From: Salibacterium lacus
GTDB lineage: Bacteria > Bacillota > Bacilli > Bacillales > Marinococcaceae
Length of the DNA: 64,000 nucleotides
NCBI RefSeq assembly: GCF_042684865.1
Contig: NZ_JBHUML010000002.1
Location: 434,001-498,000 of the forward strand
Direction: 5' to 3'
Positions 33,278 through 42,715 of the stretch are shown here, piece by piece; position 1 is the first letter of the stretch, and every line of letters starts with the position of its first letter. The position numbers and the translations under genes were made by a program. The notes beneath the pieces are model-generated. The model saw nothing but the letters and a program-made list of their open reading frames with translations, did no database searches and had not been told where the DNA came from.

Positions 33278-34144
33278 CTACGGATCAATCGGCTTTTTGT
33301 TTTGATCCAGTGTAAACCCTTCTCCCGCTACATCCTGAACTTCGTTAATTGTCACAAACGCAGCCGGGTCGGCATGTTCGACCAGGTTTTTCAGCCGGAC
33401 CAGTTCGTTTCGGGCCACCACGCAGTACAGCACTTCCTTTTCACTCCCGGTGAACGAGCCTCTGCCCTGGAACAAAGTGGCACCGCGGTTCATTTCTTTT
33501 AATACCAAATCTGCGATAGCTTGCGGATGCTCCGAAATGATAAAAGCCGCTTTAGCTGAATAAGCCCCCTGTTGGATAAAGTCAATGACTTTGGCGGCAG
33601 TGAAGACGGCAACGAGCGTGTACATCGCCTCTCTGTAGTCCAGATAAATCAAAGAAGAAGTAATGACCGCCGCATCAAACATAAAAAGGGTCCGGCCCAT
33701 GCTCCAGCCGAGGTATTTCACCCCGAGTTTGGCAATAATATCCGACCCGCCGGTTGTCCCCCCGAAGCGGAAGACCAAACCGAGACCACTGCCGATGAAC
33801 ACACCTGAAAACAGGGCGGCCAGCGTCATGTCTTCCTGCAGACTGAAATCAAGAAGAGGAAACAGCTGAAACAGCCATAAGAAGAACGAAAGTCCGACGG
33901 TTCCAATGATGGTGTAAATAAAGACGGTTCTCCCAAGGATTTTCCAACCGACCAGAAAAAAAGGAAGGTTCAATACAATGTTGGAGACGGCCGGGTCGAT
34001 ATTCATTAACGAATAAAGAATCAGTGTAATGCCGGTGAATCCTCCATCCGCCAGATTATTCTGCATGTTAAAATAGACGAGTCCGAAAGCCATTACAGCG
34101 GAGCCGAGAACGATAAAAACGATGTTTTTGATATGCTGTGTCAT
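33278..34144 (-). CDS. ypjC: YitT-family membrane protein (YpjC-like)
   Basis: A 288-residue protein with five or six membrane helices (the YitT domain, with the repeated GGxxG pattern as in LADGGFTGITLIL and FRFGGTTGGSDIIA). A C-terminal soluble DUF2179 domain of about 75 residues follows, with the RGATLFQGRGSFTG motif. Transport function is suspected for the family but not shown. The ATG at 34144 is preceded on the minus strand by AAAGGAGT. It lies against the flow of its neighbours; B. subtilis carries ypjC at this place too. Confidence 0.88.
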   Translation of the reverse strand: MTQHIKNIVFIVLGSAVMAFGLVYFNMQNNLADGGFTGITLILYSLMNIDPAVSNIVLNLPFFLVGWKILGRTVFIYTIIGTVGLSFFLWLFQLFPLLDFSLQEDMTLAALFSGVFIGSGLGLVFRFGGTTGGSDIIAKLGVKYLGWSMGRTLFMFDAAVITSSLIYLDYREAMYTLVAVFTAAKVIDFIQQGAYSAKAAFIISEHPQAIADLVLKEMNRGATLFQGRGSFTGSEKEVLYCVVARNELVRLKNLVEHADPAAFVTINEVQDVAGEGFTLDQNKKPIDP

Positions 34145-34278
34145 GGAATTACTCCTTTTTCTGCCGGACATTTGAACCCAGTATATTATAATGAATAGAA
34201 CAGTACGGCACAAGGATCCCGGTGATTGTCAAACGAATAGGAATTCGATACGATAAAAGAGAAGGAGAGGGATGGACC

Positions 34279-34617
34279 ATGGATTCAAAACGGATGCAGG
34301 ATATGCAGCAGGAAGTCGAAAAGCATATCGGACAGTATAAAGAAGGGTATTTCAGCCCACTTGCCATGATGGCCCGGTTATCCGAAGAAACAGGAGAATT
34401 GGCAAGAGAGATTAACCATTATTATGGAGAAAAACCAAAGAAGGAATCAGAACAGGACAAGCCGCTTGAACAGGAAATGGGAGACATTCTATTTGTCCTC
34501 ATCTGTTTTGCCAACTCTTTACATATCGATCTGGACGAAGCGTTTGACCTGGTAATGGATAAATTCCGGACGAGAGATGCCGGCCGGTGGACAATGAAAG
34601 AAGAAGGAGAGAAATAA
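34279..34617 (+). CDS. ypjD: MazG-like nucleotide pyrophosphohydrolase (YpjD)
   Basis: A 112-residue all-helical protein of the MazG/dUTPase-like superfamily. The metal-binding pattern EETGELAREI near 33-42 and EMGDILFVLI near 67-76 (EExxE and ExxD) is complete. Such enzymes hydrolyse nucleoside triphosphates to monophosphates and pyrophosphate; the natural substrate is not known. ATG 34279 is nine bases after GAAGGAGAGG. It is the first gene of a tight run ending at birA. Confidence 0.9.
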   Translation: MDSKRMQDMQQEVEKHIGQYKEGYFSPLAMMARLSEETGELAREINHYYGEKPKKESEQDKPLEQEMGDILFVLICFANSLHIDLDEAFDLVMDKFRTRDAGRWTMKEEGEK

Positions 34618-34618
34618 C

Positions 34619-35413
34619 ATGACAAGTATTATTATTGCCGGACCACGTGGAAAAATGGGAAAAGAGGCCGTGCACCTCGTGCATGAAACCGAAGAATTTG
34701 AACTGGCAGCTGTTGTGGACTCCAGAAATGCCGGAAAAAAACTGCGCGACCTTGCCGGTATGCCGGATGAACCGGCTCTTGTTTATGACGATATGCAGAC
34801 GTGCCTCGAAGAAACAGAGGCCGACGTTCTTATTGATCTGACGACCCCGGAAGCCGGAAAAAAACATCTGGAACTGGCACTTGATTATTATGTACGGCCG
34901 GTTGTGGGTACGACCGGTTTCACCGATGAAGACATACAGCGGTTAAGACAAAAATCAGAAGAAAAAGAAATGGGAGCTGTTATTGCCCCGAATTTTGCGG
35001 TCGGCGCTATTTTAATGATGAAACTATCGCAGATGGCTGCCCGTTATTTCTCTGATGTTGAAATTATTGAAATGCATCATGACAATAAACTGGATGCTCC
35101 CTCCGGTACAGCTGCCAAAACAGCGGGCATGATTAATGAAGTCCGCCCCCCGAAACGACAGGGCCATCCGGATGAAAAAGAGCAGCAGAGCGGTGCGCGC
35201 GGAGCTGAAACGGATGGAATGCGGATTCACAGTGTGCGTCTTCCGGGACTTGTTGCGCATCAGGAAGTGCTTTTCGGAGGGGCCGGACAGTCGCTCAAAA
35301 TACGTCACGATTCCTACAACCGGCAGTCTTTTATGCCTGGTGTTAAACTGGCGGTGGAGAGTGTCCTGCAGGTAAAGACACTCGTCTACGGGCTCGAAAA
35401 TCTAATGGAATAG
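34619..35413 (+). CDS. dapB: 4-hydroxy-tetrahydrodipicolinate reductase
   Basis: DapB reduces the DapA product in lysine, diaminopimelate and, in spore formers, dipicolinate supply. The 264-residue protein has the nucleotide-binding GPRGKMG at 8-14, a VVGTTGF segment and the catalytic EMHHDNKLDAPSGTA near 148-162 with its His and Lys. It starts one base after the ypjD stop. Confidence 0.96.
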   Translation: MTSIIIAGPRGKMGKEAVHLVHETEEFELAAVVDSRNAGKKLRDLAGMPDEPALVYDDMQTCLEETEADVLIDLTTPEAGKKHLELALDYYVRPVVGTTGFTDEDIQRLRQKSEEKEMGAVIAPNFAVGAILMMKLSQMAARYFSDVEIIEMHHDNKLDAPSGTAAKTAGMINEVRPPKRQGHPDEKEQQSGARGAETDGMRIHSVRLPGLVAHQEVLFGGAGQSLKIRHDSYNRQSFMPGVKLAVESVLQVKTLVYGLENLME

Positions 35414-35425
35414 AGGTGCCTTCCG

Positions 35426-35845
35426 TTGAATATTGCTTTAATTGCGCATGATAAAAAGAAAGAAGACATGATTCGGTTTGTGCAGGCGTATGAACCGGTG
35501 TTACGAAATCACCAGCTGCATGCCACCGGTACAACGGGTTCCCGCATTGAAGCAGAAACCGGCCTTCACGTTCATAAGCATTTGTCGGGTCCTCTTGGCG
35601 GGGATCAGCAGATTGGAGCGCTCATTGCCGAGAACAATATGGACCTGATTCTGTTTCTTAGAGATCCATTGACGGCCCAGCCGCATGAACCGGACATCAC
35701 GGCGCTTCTCCGGCTGTGTGACGTGCATACCATACCGCTTGCGACAAATATGGCGACAGCTGAAGTGCTCGTGAAAGGTCTGGATCATGGTATGCTTGAT
35801 TTTCGAAATGTACAGCGGCGCAGAGAGGACGCGGATTATGAGTAG
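35426..35845 (+). CDS. mgsA: Methylglyoxal synthase
   Basis: MgsA turns dihydroxyacetone phosphate into methylglyoxal and phosphate, a bypass that frees phosphate when sugar phosphates pile up. The 139-residue protein has the opening IALIAHDKKK, the phosphate site TGTTGSRIE and the catalytic-Asp segment SGPLGGDQQIGA near 54-65. The HTIPLATNMATAE block is near the end. Start is TTG behind AGAGGTG. It precedes the bacillithiol genes: bacillithiol is a cofactor for methylglyoxal detoxification, so source and cure are adjacent. Confidence 0.96.
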   Translation: MNIALIAHDKKKEDMIRFVQAYEPVLRNHQLHATGTTGSRIEAETGLHVHKHLSGPLGGDQQIGALIAENNMDLILFLRDPLTAQPHEPDITALLRLCDVHTIPLATNMATAEVLVKGLDHGMLDFRNVQRRREDADYE

Positions 35846-36530
35846 GAAAAGACTGCTTTGTATCGGCGCTCATCCGGACGATGTGGAAATTGGTATGGGA
35901 GCAGCAGCAGCGAATCATGCTGCAGCAGGCGATATCGTGTATATATGCTCTTTAACGAAAGGAGAATTGTCCTCCAACGGAACGGTGGAAACAAGGCAGC
36001 AGGAAGCCGCAGACTCCGCCGCTGTTCTGAAAGTCTCCGGGCGGTATCAGCTTGACTTTCCCGATAGAGCAATCACGAAAACACATGAACAGTATAACGT
36101 CCTGATTGAGACGATTCGGGAAGTGAAACCTGATGTTGTGTTTGCTCCATATTATGAAGACCGCCACCCTGATCATTCGGCATGCAGTGTGGTGGTGAGG
36201 GAGGCATTGTTTGATGCAGGGATTCTTAAATTTCCTGAAGTGACCGGCTCCCCTCATAAAACAACAGCTTTTTATTACTATTTTATCAACGGAATCGGGC
36301 TTCCCGACTTTTACGTTGACACAGCGGCGTGGCAGCAGCATAAAGAAAAGGCTCTTTCCTGCTTTCAAAGCCAGTTTGTAAAAACTCGAGGCAGTATATC
36401 CACACCATTGACGGAAGGCTATGTCGAGAGCGTGCGGGCAAGAGACGCGGTTTTTGGGAAGCAGGCCGGAGCGGATTATGCTGAAGGGTTCAAAACTGCT
36501 TCGCCGCTCGTTTTATCCTGCATCCCGTAA
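35838..36530 (+). CDS. bshB1: Bacillithiol biosynthesis deacetylase BshB1
   Basis: BshB1 removes the acetyl group from GlcNAc-malate, the second step of bacillithiol synthesis. The 230-residue LmbE-type zinc enzyme has GAHPDDVEIG near 9-18 with the zinc ligands His and Asp, and RHPDHSA near 112-118. ATG 35838 overlaps the mgsA stop by eight bases and follows GAGAGG. Confidence 0.94.
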   Translation: MSRKRLLCIGAHPDDVEIGMGAAAANHAAAGDIVYICSLTKGELSSNGTVETRQQEAADSAAVLKVSGRYQLDFPDRAITKTHEQYNVLIETIREVKPDVVFAPYYEDRHPDHSACSVVVREALFDAGILKFPEVTGSPHKTTAFYYYFINGIGLPDFYVDTAAWQQHKEKALSCFQSQFVKTRGSISTPLTEGYVESVRARDAVFGKQAGADYAEGFKTASPLVLSCIP

Positions 36531-36541
36531 AGGAGAACACT

Positions 36542-37690
36542 ATGGCGTTTAAAATTGGTATCACATGTTACCCGACCGTCGGCGGTTCGGGTGTCGTGGC
36601 GACAGAGCTTGGAAAACTACTGGCAGAAAGAGGACATGAGGTTCACTTTATTTCAACGAGCCTTCCGTTCCGTCTGAATCACACAAATCCTAATATTTAT
36701 TATCACGAGGTGGAAGTGAATCAATACGAAGTGTTTCAGTATCCTCCGTATTCCCTGACACTGGCGAGCAAGATGGCCGAGGTTGTAAAAAGAGAAGGGC
36801 TCGATATTCTGCATGTTCATTATGCCGTGCCCCACGCTGTGTGTGCACTCCTGGCAAAAGATATGATTGACGACGATGTCCAGGTGGTAACGACCCTGCA
36901 CGGCACCGATATTACAGTGCTTGGACACGATCCATCGTTAAAAGATATTATTCGATATGCCATCAACAAATCCGATAAGGTGACGGCGGTGTCACAATCT
37001 CTCGCTCAGGAAACAAAACACATGCTGCAGACATCAAAGCCAATTGAAACAATCTATAATTTTATAGATGAACGGGTATACAGTGACGAAAACCCTCCGG
37101 AGGATCTCCGGCTTTCCTATGGTATAAAAAAGGAGGACCGGGTCGTTATTCATATATCCAACTTCCGGCCGGTCAAACGGACGGTGGATGTTGTGAAAGC
37201 TTTTGCTGCTATGCATTCCCGCGTGTCGTCTGTATTACTGATGATCGGAGATGGTCCGGAGAAACAGGCAACCTGCCAGACAGCAGAAGACCTTGGCATT
37301 GCAGAGCGGGTGATGTTTCTTGGCAGTCAAAAACAGGTCGCGGATTTTCTGAATATCTCGGACGTCATGCTGCTTCTTTCTGAAAAGGAAAGCTTTGGGC
37401 TTGCCGCACTGGAAGCAATGGCGTGCGGAGTACCGGTGATCGGCACAGACGCAGGCGGTATACCGGAAGTTATTGCTGACAGGAAAACAGGCTTTATCAC
37501 AGCGGTTGGGGACCCGGAGAAAGCCGGAGCTGCAGGAGCAAAACTGCTGGAAGACTCTTCACTGTACGACATGATGTCCCGAAACAGTAAACAAAGGGCA
37601 GCGGAAGTGTTTGGATCAGAAAGCATCGTCCGGCAGTATGAAACGCTCTATGAAGAGAGCGGATTTTCCCGGATAGCGCAGAAAAACTGA
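36542..37690 (+). CDS. bshA: N-acetyl-alpha-D-glucosaminyl L-malate synthase BshA
   Basis: BshA joins UDP-GlcNAc to L-malate, the first step of bacillithiol. The 382-residue GT4 glycosyltransferase has the N-terminal GGSGVVATELGKLLAERGHE, HGTDITVLG near 121-129, VSNFRPVKR-type sugar-nucleotide entry (ISNFRPVKR) and ESFGLAALEAMACGVPVIGT. It begins 11 bases after bshB1 behind AAAGGAG. Confidence 0.95.
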   Translation: MAFKIGITCYPTVGGSGVVATELGKLLAERGHEVHFISTSLPFRLNHTNPNIYYHEVEVNQYEVFQYPPYSLTLASKMAEVVKREGLDILHVHYAVPHAVCALLAKDMIDDDVQVVTTLHGTDITVLGHDPSLKDIIRYAINKSDKVTAVSQSLAQETKHMLQTSKPIETIYNFIDERVYSDENPPEDLRLSYGIKKEDRVVIHISNFRPVKRTVDVVKAFAAMHSRVSSVLLMIGDGPEKQATCQTAEDLGIAERVMFLGSQKQVADFLNISDVMLLLSEKESFGLAALEAMACGVPVIGTDAGGIPEVIADRKTGFITAVGDPEKAGAAGAKLLEDSSLYDMMSRNSKQRAAEVFGSESIVRQYETLYEESGFSRIAQKN

Positions 37691-37703
37691 AGGTGGAAGC
37701 GAT

Positions 37704-38876
37704 ATGTACCTGAAAGGTTCAGCCTGGAGTGCGGCACTGGAAACTCTTGAATTTTTGGAAAAAAACAAGGTTAAAGGGTATGTCACAGGAGGAGCTGTAC
37801 GTGATACGATGCTTTCGCGTGAAATCAGGGATATTGATATCGTACTGGAAGCATCGCCTGATATGGTCCTGCACCTGTTCCCGCAGGCAGTACAGCCTTC
37901 TTCGTCTTTTCCTGTATTTATCGTTCCCCGGCACGGCTGCGTGTTTGAAATTACGACGTTCCATCCAGATCAGCAGTCGCTTCGGATGAACCTTGAGCGT
38001 CGGGATTTTACGATGAATGCAATGGCCGTGGATAGAAGAGGAAATCTTATTGACCCATGCGGCGGGCAGAGCGATATAAACAGGCAGCTGATCCGTTCTG
38101 TTTATCCTCCGCTGGATCGTATGAAAGAGGATCCGCTCCGGAGACTGCGGGCGTTCCGATTTGTTTCTGAATTCGACTTCAGTCTGGAAGAATCAACCTG
38201 GCAGGCAGTATGCGCGGATGAATGCGGTCTTCAGAATACAGCAGAAGAACGCATTCAGCGGGAAATTGAAAAAATGCTCGAAGGCAGGGCGGGATCGAGA
38301 GCTTTAGAGCTGCTGCTTGCTTCCGGTATCGTGAACGATTTTCCCGTTTCCATCAAGCCGCGTTACATCTTAACAAATCACAAATCCCCGGAACTGGCGG
38401 ATTTTTCAACAATGGAAGAAAAGTGGGTGGTATTTTTCTTCCTGTTGTACAGCGAAAAAGCAGGTCAGTTTGTAAACAGATGGCCCATGAAAAAAAGTCT
38501 CCGAACCCGTATCCGCCACATCATCCATGTTTGTACCGCCAATCCGGACGGGGTGAACTGGGACACAGAAATGGTTTACCAAAACGGTTGGAGAACTGCC
38601 ATCCAGATTGAAACGGTCAGTCAATGGCTGACAGGTGTCCCAAACAGCAGAAGACTGGAACATATCATAAATCTTGCGCACTCACTCCCCATCACGTCCA
38701 GGAATGACCTGAAAGTAGATGGAGCCGATATTGTCAGGCAGCATCCCGGTCTGCCGGGAAGGTGGATTGGTCATCTTCTGACTTATCTGGAAGAAGAAGT
38801 GCTGCAAGGACGTACTGCCAACAAACGGGAGGAATTACTATCCCTTGTAAAGGAGAAACTGTCACATGAGAGATAA
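37704..38876 (+). CDS. cca: CCA-adding tRNA nucleotidyltransferase
   Basis: Cca completes the 3' CCA end of tRNAs without a template. The 390-residue class II enzyme has VTGGAVRDTML near 28-38 with RDIDIV carrying the catalytic Asp pair, then RRDFTMNAMAV and DRMKEDPLRRLRAFRF. The body and tail are helical. It overlaps birA by 11 bases, as in B. subtilis. Confidence 0.95.
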   Translation: MYLKGSAWSAALETLEFLEKNKVKGYVTGGAVRDTMLSREIRDIDIVLEASPDMVLHLFPQAVQPSSSFPVFIVPRHGCVFEITTFHPDQQSLRMNLERRDFTMNAMAVDRRGNLIDPCGGQSDINRQLIRSVYPPLDRMKEDPLRRLRAFRFVSEFDFSLEESTWQAVCADECGLQNTAEERIQREIEKMLEGRAGSRALELLLASGIVNDFPVSIKPRYILTNHKSPELADFSTMEEKWVVFFFLLYSEKAGQFVNRWPMKKSLRTRIRHIIHVCTANPDGVNWDTEMVYQNGWRTAIQIETVSQWLTGVPNSRRLEHIINLAHSLPITSRNDLKVDGADIVRQHPGLPGRWIGHLLTYLEEEVLQGRTANKREELLSLVKEKLSHER

Positions 38877-39831
38877 GCTGCTGCAGGTGCTTGAAGATAC
38901 AGCGGATGTCTATGTTTCCGGTCAGGAGATCAGCCGACAGCTTGGCATTTCACGGACCGCCGTCTGGAAGCATATGGAGGAATTAAGGAAGACCGGCTAT
39001 GAAATTGAAGCGGTTCCCCGGAAAGGATACCGTTTAACCCACACCCCCAACTTGGTGAGTGCTGATGAAATCAAAGCACGACTCCATACGAAAACACTCG
39101 GTCAGAAGCTGGTGTACAAAGAGGAGGTCTCTTCTACTCAGGAAGAAGCACATAAACTGGCGGGAAAAAATGAACCGGATGGAACAGTAGTCGCTGCTGA
39201 TAAACAGTTTCAAGGAAAAGGGAGATTGGACAGGCCCTGGGTCTCTGCTTCTGGAACGGGACTTTGGTTCAGTATTATACTGCGCCCTGATATACGGCCC
39301 CAGTATGCCCCGCAGTTGACGCTGCTGGCAGCCGTCGCTGTAACAGAAGGCATCACCAACGCCTCCGGACTGCATCCCCGTATCAAATGGCCGAATGATA
39401 TTTTATTGAACGGGAAAAAAACAGCCGGCATTCTGACCGAGATGCAGTCGGATCCGGACCGCGTTCAAGCTGTAATCATCGGTATAGGGTTGAATATTAA
39501 TCACAAGATAGATGATTTTCCGCCTGAACTGCAGTCTAAGGCGACATCCCTGGCGCTTGAGAATAAGGGTACTGCGTTCCACCGTGCTGATATTACGGCT
39601 TCTGTTCTGAGAAGTCTGGAGTATTGGTATGAGATGTATCTGACAGACGGGTTTGGGGCAGTGCGCAGACGCTGGGAAGAACTTGCCGATACAGTCGGAG
39701 GCCATGTCCGGGCTGTGAGCCGGTTAAAAACAGTGGAAGGGTACGCCGAAGGAATCACAGATGACGGCGTTCTTCTGATCAAACAGGAAGACGGAACGAT
39801 AGAGAAAATTTACAGTGCTGATATTGACTGA
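38866..39831 (+). CDS. birA: Biotin operon repressor / biotin-protein ligase
   Basis: BirA attaches biotin to carboxylases and, through its N-terminal DNA-binding domain, represses biotin genes. The 321-residue protein has a winged helix at about 15-60 (GISRTAVWKHMEELRKTGY) and the ligase domain with STQEEAH. The biotinyl-AMP loop GKGRLDRPW is near residue 117, and WPNDILLNGKKTAGIL holds the catalytic Lys. A small C-terminal SH3-like part follows. Both functions should be present. Confidence 0.95.
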   Translation: MRDKLLQVLEDTADVYVSGQEISRQLGISRTAVWKHMEELRKTGYEIEAVPRKGYRLTHTPNLVSADEIKARLHTKTLGQKLVYKEEVSSTQEEAHKLAGKNEPDGTVVAADKQFQGKGRLDRPWVSASGTGLWFSIILRPDIRPQYAPQLTLLAAVAVTEGITNASGLHPRIKWPNDILLNGKKTAGILTEMQSDPDRVQAVIIGIGLNINHKIDDFPPELQSKATSLALENKGTAFHRADITASVLRSLEYWYEMYLTDGFGAVRRRWEELADTVGGHVRAVSRLKTVEGYAEGITDDGVLLIKQEDGTIEKIYSADID

Positions 39832-39889
39832 AGCTTGAATATGATATACTTATGATGCCCGTAGAGACGAAACGGCCGGGGTGAAACCT

Positions 39890-42700
39890 ATGACGAGAAA
39901 ATATGTCGTTATTGATACGGAAACGACAGGAAACGCTCCTAAAAAAGGAGATAAAATTATTCAGATAGGAGCGGCTCTTATCGAAGACGGCCGAATAGAG
40001 AAGGTATGGTCTTCGTTTATCCAGCCGCATTCTTCCATTCCTCTCTTTATTCAGCAGCTGACCGGCATTTCATCCGAAGACGTGAAAACAGCTCCGGAGT
40101 TTGCCGAGATAGCTCCAATGCTGCAGGAGTGGCTGGAAGACTCTTATTTTGTTGCTCATAATGTTCCCTTTGATCTTCAATTTATTAATAGTGAATTTCA
40201 GCAGGCGGGGTTCCCGCCTTTTCAGGGAAGTGCACTGGATACAGTGGAGCTGTCCCGCATTCTTTTTCCGTCTGCTCCCGGGTATCAGTTGTCCAGACTA
40301 ACCGAGTGGCTCGGCATTACCCACAGTCGTCCTCATCAGGCTGACAGCGACGCATGGGTGACCGCTTCTTTACTGCTTCAGCTGCTGAATAAACTGAGCA
40401 GCCTGCCGGAAACGACGGGGAAATGGCTTCATTCACTCGCATCACATCTTGAAAGTGATGTATCGTCTCTGATGAGAGAGCCTGAAATGAAACAGCATAA
40501 CGTTGTTGATTCCAATGTCCCGTGGATGGAATATAAAGGGCTCGTTTTTAAAAAGCCGGAGCAGGATAACATGGACCGAGGTGAAATCCAAGGCCGTAAT
40601 GGAGAAGAAGACACATTTTTTTCTTCAAACGGAGCTCTCGCTGCCGCCGGCAGGGAAACCTTTGAGTACAGAGAAGGGCAGGCAGACATGGCACGCAAAG
40701 TGGGTCGTGTTCTGAGTGAACGCCGACACCTTTTGGTCGAAGCCGGGCCTGGTATCGGCAAAACACTGGCTTATCTCGTGCCGGCCCTTTATTTCAGTAA
40801 GCGCACCAGACAGTGTGTGCTTGTTTCTACGAACACCATCGCGCTGCAGGAACAGCTGATGCAAAAAGAACTGCCTTTACTGAGACAAGCTGTTCCGTTT
40901 TCCTTTTCGATGATTCTTTTAAAAGGAAAAAGCCACTATCTCTCCCTGCGCCGGTTTCGTCAGGCAATCGGGACACCGGCCGGGTCTTATGAGGAAGTCC
41001 TTACCATCGCGCAGATACTGGTCTGGATTCTTGAAACAGATACCGGCGATGTGGAAGAGATTAATATTCCGGGAGGCACAGGCAATGTGTTTTGGGAAAA
41101 AGTATGCACGGATGACTTGGATAAACGGGGGCATTTTCCATCATGGGAAGCGCTCGATTACTATCCGCGCGCCGTTCAACAGGCCGGACAGGCTGATATT
41201 GTAATCACCAACCACGCACTGCTCTTCACAGACATGAAAAACGGAGGAGGGCTGCTTCCATCCCATCAACATGTCGTTATCGATGAAGCTCATCATCTGG
41301 ATGAACTGGCTTCCCGGCACTTAGGCGTGGAAATCAGTTATTTTCATTTGAATCAGGCTCTGAACCGGCTTGGTGTACTGGAAGACACGGGACTATTTCA
41401 ACGCCTTTTCGTCCTTGAGCAGGAAAAAGCGCGGGCGTACTCCATGGCCTGGTTTCAAAAACGTCAGGATTATTTCACGCTATTAAAGTATGAAGTAGAT
41501 GAATTGTTCCGGATGGTACATGAATTTTGTCTCCATCAGTCCGAGCCCGGGCATACGGATGTCGGACGGCTTTCGCTGCGATATTTTCCGGAGCATATGC
41601 ACCATCCTTCGTGGTTTGGAATACAGGAAGCATTAGAGCGGGTTCTTGCTGTTTTTTCAGAAGAAATACATGAGCTTAAGGCTTTCAGTGCCAAATTTTC
41701 CTCCCGCGTTCACCCGGATGCAGACGGGAACGGACTGCTTCAGGATTTTTCTTCGGCCCTTGAGGAAGCGGTCTCCCTGTTTGATTATCTTCATTCTTTA
41801 TTTATGATAGAAGATTCCAATCATGTGTACTGGATGGAAGTGGAAAAGAAAGGGGCAGCCAATGCGGCCTACCTTTACCGGAGACCGGTCAACGTGTCGG
41901 ATCTGCTGGCCGATCAATTATTTGCGGAGAAAGACAGTGTCATTATGACTTCTGCTTCCCTTACATTGAAAGGTTCCTTTTCCCACGTCATTACAAAATG
42001 GGGACTGGAGGATTTTGTGCCTGATACGATGCAGCTTTTCAGTCCATTTCCGGTGCATGAGCAGGCAAAACTGCTCGTGCCGCGTAATATGCCTTCTGTG
42101 AAAAAACGGTCGTTTATTACGGAGATGGCTGAATTTATTTTTCACACCGCACATATTACCGAAGGGAAAATGCTGGTGCTTTTCACATCGTTTGATATGC
42201 TGCGGCGGACATACGATCAGCTGAAGCAGTGGGATGATGACAATCAGTTTTCTTTTATCGCTCAAGGCGTGAAAAGCGGCAGCCGTTCACGCCTGATGAA
42301 AATGTTTAAGCAGCAGGAGCAGGCCGTACTGCTCGGAACGAATTCCTTCTGGGAAGGAATTGACCTGCCCGGGGAGGATCTGAGTTGTCTTATCATTGCA
42401 AGACTTCCATTTCCGCCTCCGGATGAGCCGATGACCCAGGCGAGAATGGAAGCCGCAGAAAAGAACGGTTTGTCCTCTTTCAAAAATGTATCCCTTCCCC
42501 AGGCTGTACTGCGGTTTAAGCAGGGTTTTGGAAGACTGATCCGGCACAGGGAAGATAAAGGAATTGTTGTTGTGCTCGATGAAAGAATGATGACAGCCGA
42601 TTACGGACAAACCTTTCTGGAATCCATTCCAAAGCTGCCGGTGGCCCATCAGCCCGTCGATCATCTGTTGGATGACATAGCTTCATTTTTTTATGACTGA
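39890..42700 (+). CDS. dinG: DinG-family nuclease-helicase
   Basis: A 936-residue fusion of a DEDDh 3'-5' exonuclease and a superfamily 2 helicase-like domain, as in B. subtilis and S. aureus DinG. The exonuclease shows DTETTG at 9-14, the middle Asp in HNVPFDLQF and HQADSDAW. The helicase part has the Walker loop GPGIGKT near 286, DEAHH at 465 and the motif VI region QGFGRLIRH near the end. I see no four-cysteine iron-sulfur set, again as in the Gram-positive type. ATG 39890 is seven bases after GGGGTG; GTG 39881 is less likely. Confidence 0.94.
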   Translation: MTRKYVVIDTETTGNAPKKGDKIIQIGAALIEDGRIEKVWSSFIQPHSSIPLFIQQLTGISSEDVKTAPEFAEIAPMLQEWLEDSYFVAHNVPFDLQFINSEFQQAGFPPFQGSALDTVELSRILFPSAPGYQLSRLTEWLGITHSRPHQADSDAWVTASLLLQLLNKLSSLPETTGKWLHSLASHLESDVSSLMREPEMKQHNVVDSNVPWMEYKGLVFKKPEQDNMDRGEIQGRNGEEDTFFSSNGALAAAGRETFEYREGQADMARKVGRVLSERRHLLVEAGPGIGKTLAYLVPALYFSKRTRQCVLVSTNTIALQEQLMQKELPLLRQAVPFSFSMILLKGKSHYLSLRRFRQAIGTPAGSYEEVLTIAQILVWILETDTGDVEEINIPGGTGNVFWEKVCTDDLDKRGHFPSWEALDYYPRAVQQAGQADIVITNHALLFTDMKNGGGLLPSHQHVVIDEAHHLDELASRHLGVEISYFHLNQALNRLGVLEDTGLFQRLFVLEQEKARAYSMAWFQKRQDYFTLLKYEVDELFRMVHEFCLHQSEPGHTDVGRLSLRYFPEHMHHPSWFGIQEALERVLAVFSEEIHELKAFSAKFSSRVHPDADGNGLLQDFSSALEEAVSLFDYLHSLFMIEDSNHVYWMEVEKKGAANAAYLYRRPVNVSDLLADQLFAEKDSVIMTSASLTLKGSFSHVITKWGLEDFVPDTMQLFSPFPVHEQAKLLVPRNMPSVKKRSFITEMAEFIFHTAHITEGKMLVLFTSFDMLRRTYDQLKQWDDDNQFSFIAQGVKSGSRSRLMKMFKQQEQAVLLGTNSFWEGIDLPGEDLSCLIIARLPFPPPDEPMTQARMEAAEKNGLSSFKNVSLPQAVLRFKQGFGRLIRHREDKGIVVVLDERMMTADYGQTFLESIPKLPVAHQPVDHLLDDIASFFYD

Positions 42701-42715
42701 CAGGAGGTGTGTGTG